Notes under the pieces: model-generated
What the model saw: the letters and a program-made list of their open reading frames with translations, nothing else
The model's database searches: none
Told to the model about the DNA's origin: nothing
Part shown: piece by piece, positions 1-6,316 of the stretch
How the letters are laid out: each line of letters starts with the position of its first letter
How positions within the stretch are numbered: position 1 is the stretch's first letter
From: Flavobacteriales bacterium
GTDB lineage: Bacteria; Bacteroidota; Bacteroidia; Flavobacteriales; Parvicellaceae
Assembly (NCBI GenBank): GCA_014239715.1
Contig: JAAZYJ010000045.1
Coordinates: 1 to 6,823 of the forward strand
Direction: 5' to 3'
DNA length: 6,823 nucleotides
Program-made: the position numbers and the translations under genes

Positions 1-349
1 ATAGCACAAAATAGGCGAAATCAACAGCACTAGGATCCATATAATCGTACGCTAGTCGCAAAGCAAATGCCATTAGGCTGATCATGATCAGGTTCCATTT
101 CGATAGCGCTGAGAATGATATTCTGGATTGAAAAAAGGCATAAATAAAGGTCATGACAATACCAACCAATCCTGAGATAACATAAGCGTTTGCAATTTCA
201 TCCTTTCCGAAAGTATCCAGAAACTGGCTATGCGACCCGATGTAAAAGGTTCCATTAAAAACTCCTAGAAAAAAGGAGAGCAGCATGATCAACACCACGC
301 TACGCCTTTCATCCGCCTCAATTTTTAACAACGTAAAAACCTTATTCAT
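1..349 (-). CDS. N-terminal part of a multi-pass membrane transporter, possibly nucleotide-transporter/MFS-like (cut by window edge)
   Basis: A minus-strand reading frame opens at an ATG at 349-347 and stays open to the left edge, giving 116 codons without a stop. The protein starts MNKVFTLLKIEADERRSVVL, a short amphipathic head. Hydrophobic segments follow at about residues 18-36, 56-76 and 87-102, separated by short polar loops such as SHSQFLDTFGKDEIANAY and FFQSRISFSALSKW. A charged head followed closely by membrane helices resembles Bacteroidota proteins of the ATP/ADP-antiporter (Npt/Tlc) or MFS type, but this family call is from memory of the general pattern and is tentative. The C-terminal majority, including any soluble domain, is outside the window. 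An AGAAAG stretch lies just before the start. The gene is divergent from the YhhQ-like gene with 121 bp between the two starts. Coding status is fairly sure; function is not. Confidence 0.72.
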   Translation of the reverse strand, partial: MNKVFTLLKIEADERRSVVLIMLLSFFLGVFNGTFYIGSHSQFLDTFGKDEIANAYVISGLVGIVMTFIYAFFQSRISFSALSKWNLIMISLMAFALRLAYDYMDPSAVDFAYFVL

Positions 350-425
350 CTTTCTATGCTCGCAATTGGTCAGTAAATATAAGATATTCAGGTTGCAAGT
401 ATAAAGGGTTCTGTCACAATTTATT

Positions 426-433
426 TATGTTTG
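426..433 (+). promoter_or_regulatory. Bacteroidota -7 promoter element TATGTTTG
   Basis: TATGTTTG matches the Bacteroidota -7 consensus TAnnTTTG exactly and is followed by C, as is common. It ends 37 bases before the ATG of the queuosine-precursor transporter, leaving a short untranslated leader. No clear TTG -33 box lies 17-21 bases upstream; the nearest candidate there is only TTC at 409-411. The divergent minus-strand gene has a one-mismatch counterpart (TATACTTG read on the minus strand, 403-396), which is too weak to list separately. Confidence 0.5.
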
Positions 434-470
434 CTGTAGAAAGTTACAAACAGTAGTAAAATGATGTTGA

Positions 471-1286
471 ATGTTCTCACCAAAAGGATCTGAAACAAAC
501 CTGAATATCAGGAGAGAGACAGTGTTTCTGGTTTTAGCCGGAGTTTTTCTTGGCTCTCTGACAATGCTGAACATTCTGGGCATTACCCGTTTCATTGACC
601 TTTCCTTTTACGTTGGCGACACAAAGGTTCCTTTTATGCTGGCAGTTGGTATTCTTGCCTACCCCATCACGTTCCTTTGCACTGATTTCATCAGCGAGAT
701 TTATGGTAGAAGAAGGGCTAATCTGATCGTATGGATCGGGCTGATACTAAATTTATGGGTGCTGTTCATCCTTTGGTTAGGAGGAGAATTGCCGCCTTAC
801 CCGGAAATTGACCCGGCTACCGGCCTACCGCCTTACGAAACCCACGGCCGGGTTTTCTTTGAGATCCGAGAGCTTGCTTTCGGCGCCACAGCTGCATCCA
901 TGATCGCCTATCTTACAGCCCAATTTTGCGATGTTCATATTTTCCACTGGCTCAAACGACTAACCAACGGAAAGCATTTGTGGTTAAGAAACAACGGATC
1001 CACTCTGATCAGTCAGCTTGTAGACTCAATTGCTGTGGTTCTAATAACACATTATTATGCGCATGCACTACCTTTAGATCCTGACATCAGCTTATTTAAC
1101 AACCTGACCATCTTTATCCTATCCGGCTATGTTTTTAAATTCGCTACAGCGCTGGCAGACACCATTCCTTTTTACTTTGGCGTGAAGATCCTATCTCGTT
1201 ATTTACAGATAGATCCGAACGAAGGTTATACCGAAGAAGCTGAAAAATATGGCGGAAAAAAAGATTCACCTGACCTGATAGAATAA
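471..1286 (+). CDS. yhhQ: Queuosine-precursor transporter, YhhQ/VUT family
   Basis: This 271-residue integral membrane protein belongs to the YhhQ (VUT_1) family, whose E. coli member takes up the queuosine precursors preQ0 and preQ1 for modification of tRNA wobble position 34. Family signatures seen are YPITFLCTDFISEIYGRR (residues 64-81, with D72 and E76), AQFCDVHIFHWLK (150-162, with Q151 and D154), WLRNNGSTLISQLVDS (171-186) and KFATALADTIPFY (223-235). Hydrophobic segments lie near residues 17-37, 53-73, 84-104, 137-153, 182-199 and 211-240. It is longer than E. coli YhhQ (about 220 residues) because of a Pro-rich loop at about 104-133 and a charged C-terminal tail. The ATG at 471 is used because ATGs at 461 and 464 are out of frame, and no Shine-Dalgarno is present. 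No queuosine biosynthesis gene or recognisable preQ1 riboswitch is nearby, so salvage is inferred from the family alone. Confidence 0.93.
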   Translation: MFSPKGSETNLNIRRETVFLVLAGVFLGSLTMLNILGITRFIDLSFYVGDTKVPFMLAVGILAYPITFLCTDFISEIYGRRRANLIVWIGLILNLWVLFILWLGGELPPYPEIDPATGLPPYETHGRVFFEIRELAFGATAASMIAYLTAQFCDVHIFHWLKRLTNGKHLWLRNNGSTLISQLVDSIAVVLITHYYAHALPLDPDISLFNNLTIFILSGYVFKFATALADTIPFYFGVKILSRYLQIDPNEGYTEEAEKYGGKKDSPDLIE

Positions 1287-1303
1287 CCACCTGCTATTTC
1301 AGT

Positions 1304-1328
1304 GCATTCTATTGGAAGCCTATTTTTT
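1304..1328 (+). terminator. Possible intrinsic terminator after the YhhQ-like gene
   Basis: An imperfect short hairpin, GCATTC-TATT-GGAAGC (1304-1319), with one A/A mismatch and one T-G wobble, is followed by CTA and then six T residues (1323-1328). It starts 17 bases after the transporter stop codon. Position and T-tract fit a rho-independent terminator, but the stem is weak. Confidence 0.33.
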
Positions 1329-1403
1329 GCTTAACTCCCGTGTAAAGTTCTGCAAGCCCATCTTTTTTGTAGTATTACTGCAATCACAACAAATTTTACG
1401 ATC

Positions 1404-2003
1404 ATGAAAAAATCCTGTTTACTTCTTTTGGCTCTTTGGTGCACTGCTTGTTTTGGACAACAATCACACACCATTATGGCTACCGACCATCAGTTCGATC
1501 CCGACACACTACATATTGAATCAGGCGACACAGTGCGGCTGACCAGCATCGGTTATCACAGTACGACTTCGGTAGATTCCACAGATTGGGCAGACAGTAT
1601 TTCCAATCATAACGGATTATTCTGGCTGGGTTTTGGTGCTCCCGGACCTGCCGAATATTTTGTATTGAATACGCCCGGCAAGTATTATTACATCTGCGAC
1701 CCACATGCTTCAATGGGAATGAGAGGTTTGATCTATGTTGACATGGCCCAATCCATGCCGGACCACTTGGACCCAGATAACTTCTCCGTCTTTAGCCTTG
1801 GGAATAATCAGATCAAGTTGGAATTCTACGGTGCTTCAAAAGTTGAGATATATACGATCACGGGGCAAAAACTAACAACTAAAATGCTGTTGTCGAACAC
1901 ATACACCACCACTATTACCAGCCAGCTTACCAGAGGAAATTACGTAGCGGTATTCAGCTCCGATACGAGGAAACTTGTATCCAAGCTCTTTTCGGTCAGA
2001 TAA
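1404..2003 (+). CDS. Secreted cupredoxin (plastocyanin-like) with T9SS type A sorting domain
   Basis: This 199-residue exported protein has a signal peptide (residues 1-18, Lys-Lys then a Leu-rich core, likely cleavage CFG|QQ), a cupredoxin fold (about 20-113) and a C-terminal T9SS sorting domain (about 129-199). The type 1 copper ligands are all visible: H52 in GYHSTT, then C98, H101 and M106 in YYICDPHASMGM, giving the plastocyanin-like spacing C-x2-H-x4-M. The C-terminal part shows the usual sorting pattern, VEIYTITGQKL followed by LTRGNYVAVF and a basic tail. Family knowledge says such proteins carry single electrons or bind copper; the sorting domain implies export through the outer membrane and surface attachment or release. 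The C-T-A-C stretch in the signal peptide is not a proper lipobox. The partner protein is unknown. The gene is 117 bp after the transporter and 117 bp before the acylase, so a shared operon is uncertain. Confidence 0.88.
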   Translation: MKKSCLLLLALWCTACFGQQSHTIMATDHQFDPDTLHIESGDTVRLTSIGYHSTTSVDSTDWADSISNHNGLFWLGFGAPGPAEYFVLNTPGKYYYICDPHASMGMRGLIYVDMAQSMPDHLDPDNFSVFSLGNNQIKLEFYGASKVEIYTITGQKLTTKMLLSNTYTTTITSQLTRGNYVAVFSSDTRKLVSKLFSVR

Positions 2004-2108
2004 GATTAAATGAACCACTAGCCCGAAGTTAAACTACCGCTATCTTCTTACCCGAAATTTTAGAAATAGACGGATCCTGTTGAAATTCATTCATAACACT
2101 AAATTTCC

Positions 2109-2116
2109 TAACTTTC
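2109..2116 (+). promoter_or_regulatory. Candidate -7 element TAACTTTC immediately before the acylase start
   Basis: TAACTTTC differs from TAnnTTTG only at the last base and ends four bases before the GTG start codon. If used, transcription would begin at or within a base or two of the GTG, giving a leaderless or nearly leaderless mRNA. A TTG at 2080-2082 lies 26 bases upstream, longer than the usual spacer of about 19, which weakens the call. Confidence 0.28.
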
Positions 2117-2120
2117 AGCC

Positions 2121-4250
2121 GTGCATCATTTCTCGTATTATTCATTTCGGTCCTACCCGGATCGCCGGGGAGGTATTTGTCTGGCGCTTTGTTTGACCGC
2201 ATTGCTCTGGGTAAAAACCCATCAGGCTCAGATCGACCCAGCATCGATCGAGATCATACGTGATGCTTACGGTGTTCCACATATTTTCTCTGACACAGAT
2301 GCCGAAGTAGCCTATGGTTTGGCCTGGGCTCATGCGGAAGATGATTTCAAGACCATACAGGAGACCTTCTTACCAACCAAAGGGTTGCTGGGAAGACACA
2401 TGGGTAAAAAAGGGGTTGTTCTGGATTATCTGGTGGAGCTGTTGCGCTGCCGTGAATCTGTGGAAGCACATTATGACGAGCTTTCGGAAGATGTCCTGAA
2501 GGTGATCCGGGGATACGTTGACGGACTTAACAGATTTGCGGAAACACACCCTGACGAAATACTGGTCAAAGGGACATTCCCTGTTACCGTTAAGGAATAT
2601 CTCACCGGCTTCAACTTAGTCATTCACTTTTATACAGACTCAGGGAACATCATCCGCGACCTGTTCAACGATAAGGTCAAACCGCTGAAAGAAATGAGCG
2701 ACAACAATGTTCAGGACAAAAAGATCGGATCCAATGCTTTTGCCATTTCCAAAAACAAAACCACCGATGGTAAAACGTATTTCAATGTCAACACCCACCA
2801 ACCTCTGACCGGCTCCTTTTGCTGGTACGAGGCTCATGTGGTGAGCAAAGAAGGGTGGAATATGCTAGGCGGACTTTTTCCCGGATCACCATGCCCGTTC
2901 ATCGGAACCAACACGAATCTGGGATGGACCCATACCTACAACTACCCCGATCTCATCGACACCTATCAGCTGGAGATGCACCCCAAAGAAAAAAACAAAT
3001 ACAAGTTAGACAGCTCGTGGCTTGAGCTGGAGAAAAGAAAGGTCAAACTTCGGATAAAGCTGTTCGGCAAAGTAAACCTCAGGGTAAAAAGAGCGGCCTA
3101 TTGGTGTAAGTACGGTCCGGTGATCAAGAACAAAAGTGGATATTTTTCTTTTCACTCCGGTGCTTTTGACAAAATTACCGCGATAGATCAGTGGTATCGC
3201 ATGAACAAAGCAGCAAACTGGACGGAGTTTAAGAAGGCTTTGAGCATTATGGGCATTCCACGGTTCAACGTAATGTACGCCGACCGGTCCGACACGATCT
3301 ATTACTACAGCAATGCATTATTACCTATACGAAAAGGAGATTTCGAATGGTCGGAACTTCTTCCGGGAAACACCGCCAAAACACTTACAAATGGCTACCA
3401 CGACATAGATGAGCTTCCGCAGATGATCAACCCCGAGAACGGTTATCTTTTTAATACGAATAACTCTCCCTTCAATTGTACCGATCCGAAAGAGAACCTC
3501 AAAAAGGAGGATTTCGAAAAGACATTTTCATACCGCGAGGGAATGAACAACAGGAGTAAGCGATTTATGGATCTGATCGCAGCTTACGACAAGCTGAGCT
3601 ACGAAGATTTCAAAAGAATCAAATACGATCAGGAGTACCCCCAACCCATTATTGCACCATTTGACGTAAACGGGGTGTTCCGATTGGACACCGACACCTA
3701 TCCAGAGCTCGAATCAATCATCACGATCTTTAAGAATTGGGACCACAAAGGAGACACTGCCAACATTGGTGCTGCTCACTGGCGGATGCACTACAAATAT
3801 CTTAAGGAGATCGTTGACGACCGAGAAATCGATAAGAAGGACTCCATACCGGAGTCGGTTGTTGTAGAAGCGTTGTCCAAAACGAACGACTTTTTCACAA
3901 AGCATTACGGCACCCTTCAGGTTCCGTTTGGAGAATTCCAGAAGCATGTACGCGGAGATCGGGCTATTCCACTCTCAGGATTAGAGGATGTGATCGCTGC
4001 TATCAACGTGTCTTCTTATGAAGAAAGCAAAGCCAAAGCAACCTCAGGGGAGTCGTACATCATGCTGATCCGCTACAGCGAAGAGGGTGTCGAGATCGAA
4101 ACCGTAGTTCCTTACGGGGCATCAAACCGTCCCGGGAATAAGCATTACGATGATCAGATGGAGCTCTACCGGAACCATCAGCTCAAAAAGATGACCCTCG
4201 ATGAAGCCACGATCAGAAAAGAGGCCGTCAGAACTTATCACCCTGAGTGA
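2121..4250 (+). CDS. Penicillin acylase-family amidohydrolase (Ntn-hydrolase), exported
   Basis: This 709-residue precursor belongs to the penicillin acylase / acyl-homoserine-lactone acylase family, which hydrolyses amide bonds after self-cleavage into alpha and beta chains. A signal peptide is present (Arg-Arg at 15-16, core ICLALCLTALLWV, likely cleavage HQA|Q at 36). The N-terminal family motif RDAYGVPHIF (47-56) and YGLAWAHAEDDF (65-76) follow. The autoproteolysis site is G203|S204-N205 in IGSNAFAIS, making Ser204 the nucleophile and beta-chain residue 1. H226 in NTHQP falls exactly at beta position 23, where acylases of this family carry a conserved His. The stretch FNTNNSP (444-450) matches the region of the oxyanion-hole Asn. 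The alpha chain is about 167 residues and the beta chain 506. GTG is the start because an in-frame TAA at 2109-2111 blocks extension and later starts would lose the signal peptide. Substrate cannot be told from sequence: beta-lactams, N-acyl amino acids and acyl-homoserine lactones are all possible. Confidence 0.93.
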   Translation: MHHFSYYSFRSYPDRRGGICLALCLTALLWVKTHQAQIDPASIEIIRDAYGVPHIFSDTDAEVAYGLAWAHAEDDFKTIQETFLPTKGLLGRHMGKKGVVLDYLVELLRCRESVEAHYDELSEDVLKVIRGYVDGLNRFAETHPDEILVKGTFPVTVKEYLTGFNLVIHFYTDSGNIIRDLFNDKVKPLKEMSDNNVQDKKIGSNAFAISKNKTTDGKTYFNVNTHQPLTGSFCWYEAHVVSKEGWNMLGGLFPGSPCPFIGTNTNLGWTHTYNYPDLIDTYQLEMHPKEKNKYKLDSSWLELEKRKVKLRIKLFGKVNLRVKRAAYWCKYGPVIKNKSGYFSFHSGAFDKITAIDQWYRMNKAANWTEFKKALSIMGIPRFNVMYADRSDTIYYYSNALLPIRKGDFEWSELLPGNTAKTLTNGYHDIDELPQMINPENGYLFNTNNSPFNCTDPKENLKKEDFEKTFSYREGMNNRSKRFMDLIAAYDKLSYEDFKRIKYDQEYPQPIIAPFDVNGVFRLDTDTYPELESIITIFKNWDHKGDTANIGAAHWRMHYKYLKEIVDDREIDKKDSIPESVVVEALSKTNDFFTKHYGTLQVPFGEFQKHVRGDRAIPLSGLEDVIAAINVSSYEESKAKATSGESYIMLIRYSEEGVEIETVVPYGASNRPGNKHYDDQMELYRNHQLKKMTLDEATIRKEAVRTYHPE

Positions 4251-4301
4251 GTGCAAATTATTGGTACAATCTGATGGCCGGGATAACGTGAGCAAATTGT
4301 A

Positions 4302-4332
4302 TTGAGCTTAACATAAATAGATTACGTTCTGC
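4302..4332 (+). promoter_or_regulatory. Candidate promoter for the small charged protein (TTG -33, TACGTTCTGC -7)
   Basis: TTG at 4302-4304 lies 18 bases before TACGTTCTGC (4323-4332), which reads as the Bacteroidota -7 box TAnnTTTGC with one extra base inside (TAnnTTnTGC). The box ends 38 bases before the ATG at 4371, close to the 36-37 bases seen for the boxes at 426 and 4725. Spacing supports it; the inserted base weighs against it. Confidence 0.33.
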
Positions 4333-4370
4333 GTTATTACTATTGTAGTGAACCTTTAAATTTAATAGAT

Positions 4371-4574
4371 ATGAGTGAAAAGAAAGCAGATGAGCCAGCT
4401 CCAAGACGAAGCCGACTGATGTATTCTGAAATGATCGAGGATCTGAATCGGAAGCTAGGATCAAAAGGAGCTAATGTAGCGCGAAAAAATAGAACTGACC
4501 GGGATCCCGTAGAAGACAACAAGATCGAGGTAATGTTCATAAAAAACAAGGGAGGTAGCACAGAAGAAGAATAG
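4371..4574 (+). CDS. Small highly charged protein of unknown function
   Basis: I do not recognise this 67-residue protein. It has 15 basic and 14 acidic residues and no Cys, His, Trp or Gln. It starts with a Pro/Ala/charged head (residues 1-15), continues with a possible short amphipathic helix (about 16-29, RLMYSEMIEDLNRKL), then a Lys/Arg/Asp-rich middle (32-50), a short beta-like stretch IEVMFIKNK (52-60) and an acidic end of three Glu. There is no signal peptide or membrane segment, so it is probably cytoplasmic, possibly nucleic-acid- or ribosome-associated judging only by charge. A promoter-like box and a start codon in an A/T-rich context precede it, and it fills an otherwise unexplained 520-bp gap between two genes. 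A longer antisense frame (4597-4340) overlaps it but encodes a low-complexity Ser/Phe-rich product and looks like a shadow. Confidence 0.55.
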   Translation: MSEKKADEPAPRRSRLMYSEMIEDLNRKLGSKGANVARKNRTDRDPVEDNKIEVMFIKNKGGSTEEE

Positions 4575-4724
4575 ACATTAAATGATCCGGAAATCATCGA
4601 AGGAACTTAGACTATTCTTTTCATAACGACACTCTTCTCTGGCTTGGAAATATCGTTCTACGTCCGAACACAGTTGTACAGAGGACACATCTTTACTGTG
4701 CGTAACCGACAGGTGATTATTCCG

Positions 4725-4734
4725 TATATTATGC
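4725..4734 (+). promoter_or_regulatory. Candidate -7 element TATATTATGC before the PKD/T9SS gene
   Basis: TATATTATGC resembles TAnnTTTGC with one base inserted and ends 37 bases before the ATG at 4772. No TTG -33 box is seen at the expected distance. It is otherwise the only recognisable signal in the 197-bp gap 4575-4771, which has no convincing coding frame or strong terminator. Confidence 0.28.
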
Positions 4735-4771
4735 ACTTAGCACCATCCGAATAATCTGACACTCACACAAT

Positions 4772-6220
4772 ATGAAAGGATCTTTACTTTTGGCGTTCGC
4801 CATCATTACCAACCAAGCCTTAATTAGCCAGACCATCTCCTCCTCACCGCCGACAATGGGCGAAGCTAAGCCTGTTGTCCTCCCTGAAAATAAAACAGCT
4901 CATACTTGCGGGAACGACACGTTGCTCTACACACTTAACAAAGCAACTGCAGCAGAGACACAAGGGTTCGGTTTCCCTACATCTTATTCAGGGGTTGCCC
5001 AACGGTATGCCGCCCCGCAACCCATAACTGTATACGGTGCTTGTTATTACGCCTTTACCGATATTTCGGGTACAGGCCCGGGCGCTATCGTCGTCCGATT
5101 GCATGATCTGGACACAAACAACCTGCCCGGCACAATCCTGGCAAATGCTAACGACACATTACCTATGGGAACGGGCACACCTTTTGTCAACTACAGACGT
5201 TGCGTTACCTGGGGTTCTCCCGTGACAGTTTCAAGCGACTTCTATCTGGCTCTGGATGGCTCGGGAACGAACGAACCCATAGGTCTTACCCGGAACAGCT
5301 ATACAAACAGCGATGGCGCCGGAGAAGCCTTGAGTGCCGTACATTATAACGATGGCAGCGGATTGTCTTATGTAAAATGGTACAACCAAACCACCGATCC
5401 AGCTTTTGTTAGTCCCGGACCAGCATGGGATTACGATTATCTGATCGAACCGATCACTTCTCATAATGTTGACATAAGCGTGTCTTTTACCAATGCCGGC
5501 GACACCATCTGCCTGGATGAAACGGTTTGCGTCACGATGGATAGCTTATCCGTCATGAGCCATCCAATGTATTCCGTTTCCACGGTATTGCCACCTACCG
5601 TTGTTTGGGGGGATGGCACAGACAGCCAGGGAAATACAGTCTGCCATAACTATATGTCAGGAGGCAATTATACCATCAAACATTCGGTAAAAATAAACGG
5701 TTGGATGAATTCATGCTTCATCACCACCGTCGATTCCGTTTTTGTTGAAGATCCGACCGCAAGTTTTAGCTACACTATCAATCTCGACACGGTTACTTTC
5801 ACCAATACAAGCCCCGGAGGTACAAGCAGGTTGTGGGATTACGACGGAATTACTACCTCTGTTGCGATGGACTCGTCTCACGTTTTTGGAAATGGACCGC
5901 ACACCGTTGAGCTGATTTGCTATACCCCTTCAGGTTGCAGCGATACCACAAGTCAGACCTTTTTCATTACCGTTGGCATCAGTGAACAAAGCAACGATAT
6001 CCTTAGTTTTTTTCCGAATCCCACGGAGGGAGTTACAAATATTAGAACTAATAACAATATCAAAACGATAGAGGTTTTTGACATGATAGGCAAACGAATT
6101 GTTTCGGTTTCATCGGTCACTACCCCACGGATTAATCTGGAAAATCTAGCTCCTGGAACCTATGTCATCCGAGTAGAAACTGATAAAAGCATCCGAACAG
6201 GCAAAATTCTACTGAAGTAA
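4772..6220 (+). CDS. Secreted PKD-domain protein with T9SS type A sorting domain
   Basis: This is a 482-residue modular surface or secreted protein. A signal peptide (about residues 1-19, core SLLLAFAIITNQALIS, cleavage near LIS|Q) is followed by an unassigned beta-rich domain (about 45-230), containing YGACYYAFTDISG and VVRLHDLDTNNLPGTIL. Next is a PKD-like domain (about 232-326) with the motif VVWGDGTDSQGNTVCHNY, then a second, degenerate PKD-like domain (327-400) where the usual W-x-F-G-D-G is reduced to LWDYDG (354-359). The C-terminal T9SS sorting domain (about 411-482) shows FFPNPTEG, IEVFDMIGKRI, LAPGTYVIRV and a basic tail. Nine cysteines (46, 91, 144, 247, 253, 291, 315, 383, 389) are spread over the exported part. 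PKD domains mediate binding or spacing in many extracellular proteins. No catalytic motif was recognised, so it is best seen as a binding or adhesive surface protein. No Shine-Dalgarno precedes the ATG. Confidence 0.88.
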   Translation: MKGSLLLAFAIITNQALISQTISSSPPTMGEAKPVVLPENKTAHTCGNDTLLYTLNKATAAETQGFGFPTSYSGVAQRYAAPQPITVYGACYYAFTDISGTGPGAIVVRLHDLDTNNLPGTILANANDTLPMGTGTPFVNYRRCVTWGSPVTVSSDFYLALDGSGTNEPIGLTRNSYTNSDGAGEALSAVHYNDGSGLSYVKWYNQTTDPAFVSPGPAWDYDYLIEPITSHNVDISVSFTNAGDTICLDETVCVTMDSLSVMSHPMYSVSTVLPPTVVWGDGTDSQGNTVCHNYMSGGNYTIKHSVKINGWMNSCFITTVDSVFVEDPTASFSYTINLDTVTFTNTSPGGTSRLWDYDGITTSVAMDSSHVFGNGPHTVELICYTPSGCSDTTSQTFFITVGISEQSNDILSFFPNPTEGVTNIRTNNNIKTIEVFDMIGKRIVSVSSVTTPRINLENLAPGTYVIRVETDKSIRTGKILLK

Positions 6221-6316
6221 AACATTAAAACCGTAATTAATTTTACCAAATACACTCTTGGTTATTAATCGAGTCTCTCTACAATTTTATTACTTTAGGC
6301 AAAAAAATAATTCAAT

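Noticed and set aside
350..470. preQ1 riboswitch before the queuosine-precursor transporter
   Set aside because: No recognisable aptamer stem or A-rich tail; with a start about 37 bases upstream of the ATG the leader is too short for the usual aptamer plus expression platform.
1480..1713. Minus-strand frames inside the cupredoxin, acylase and PKD genes (for example 1713-1480, 2837-2640, 5464-5231)
   Set aside because: All lie within well-supported genes in other frames and encode no recognisable motif.
4340..4597. 85-codon minus-strand frame opposite the small charged gene
   Set aside because: The product is rich in Ser, Phe and Leu as expected from antisense of a Glu/Lys/Arg-rich gene, with no start-site signal. 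The plus frame has the better promoter and composition.
4582..4597. Short hairpin ATGAT-CCGGAA-ATCAT after the small gene
   Set aside because: Only five stem pairs and no T-run follows, so it is not convincing as a terminator.
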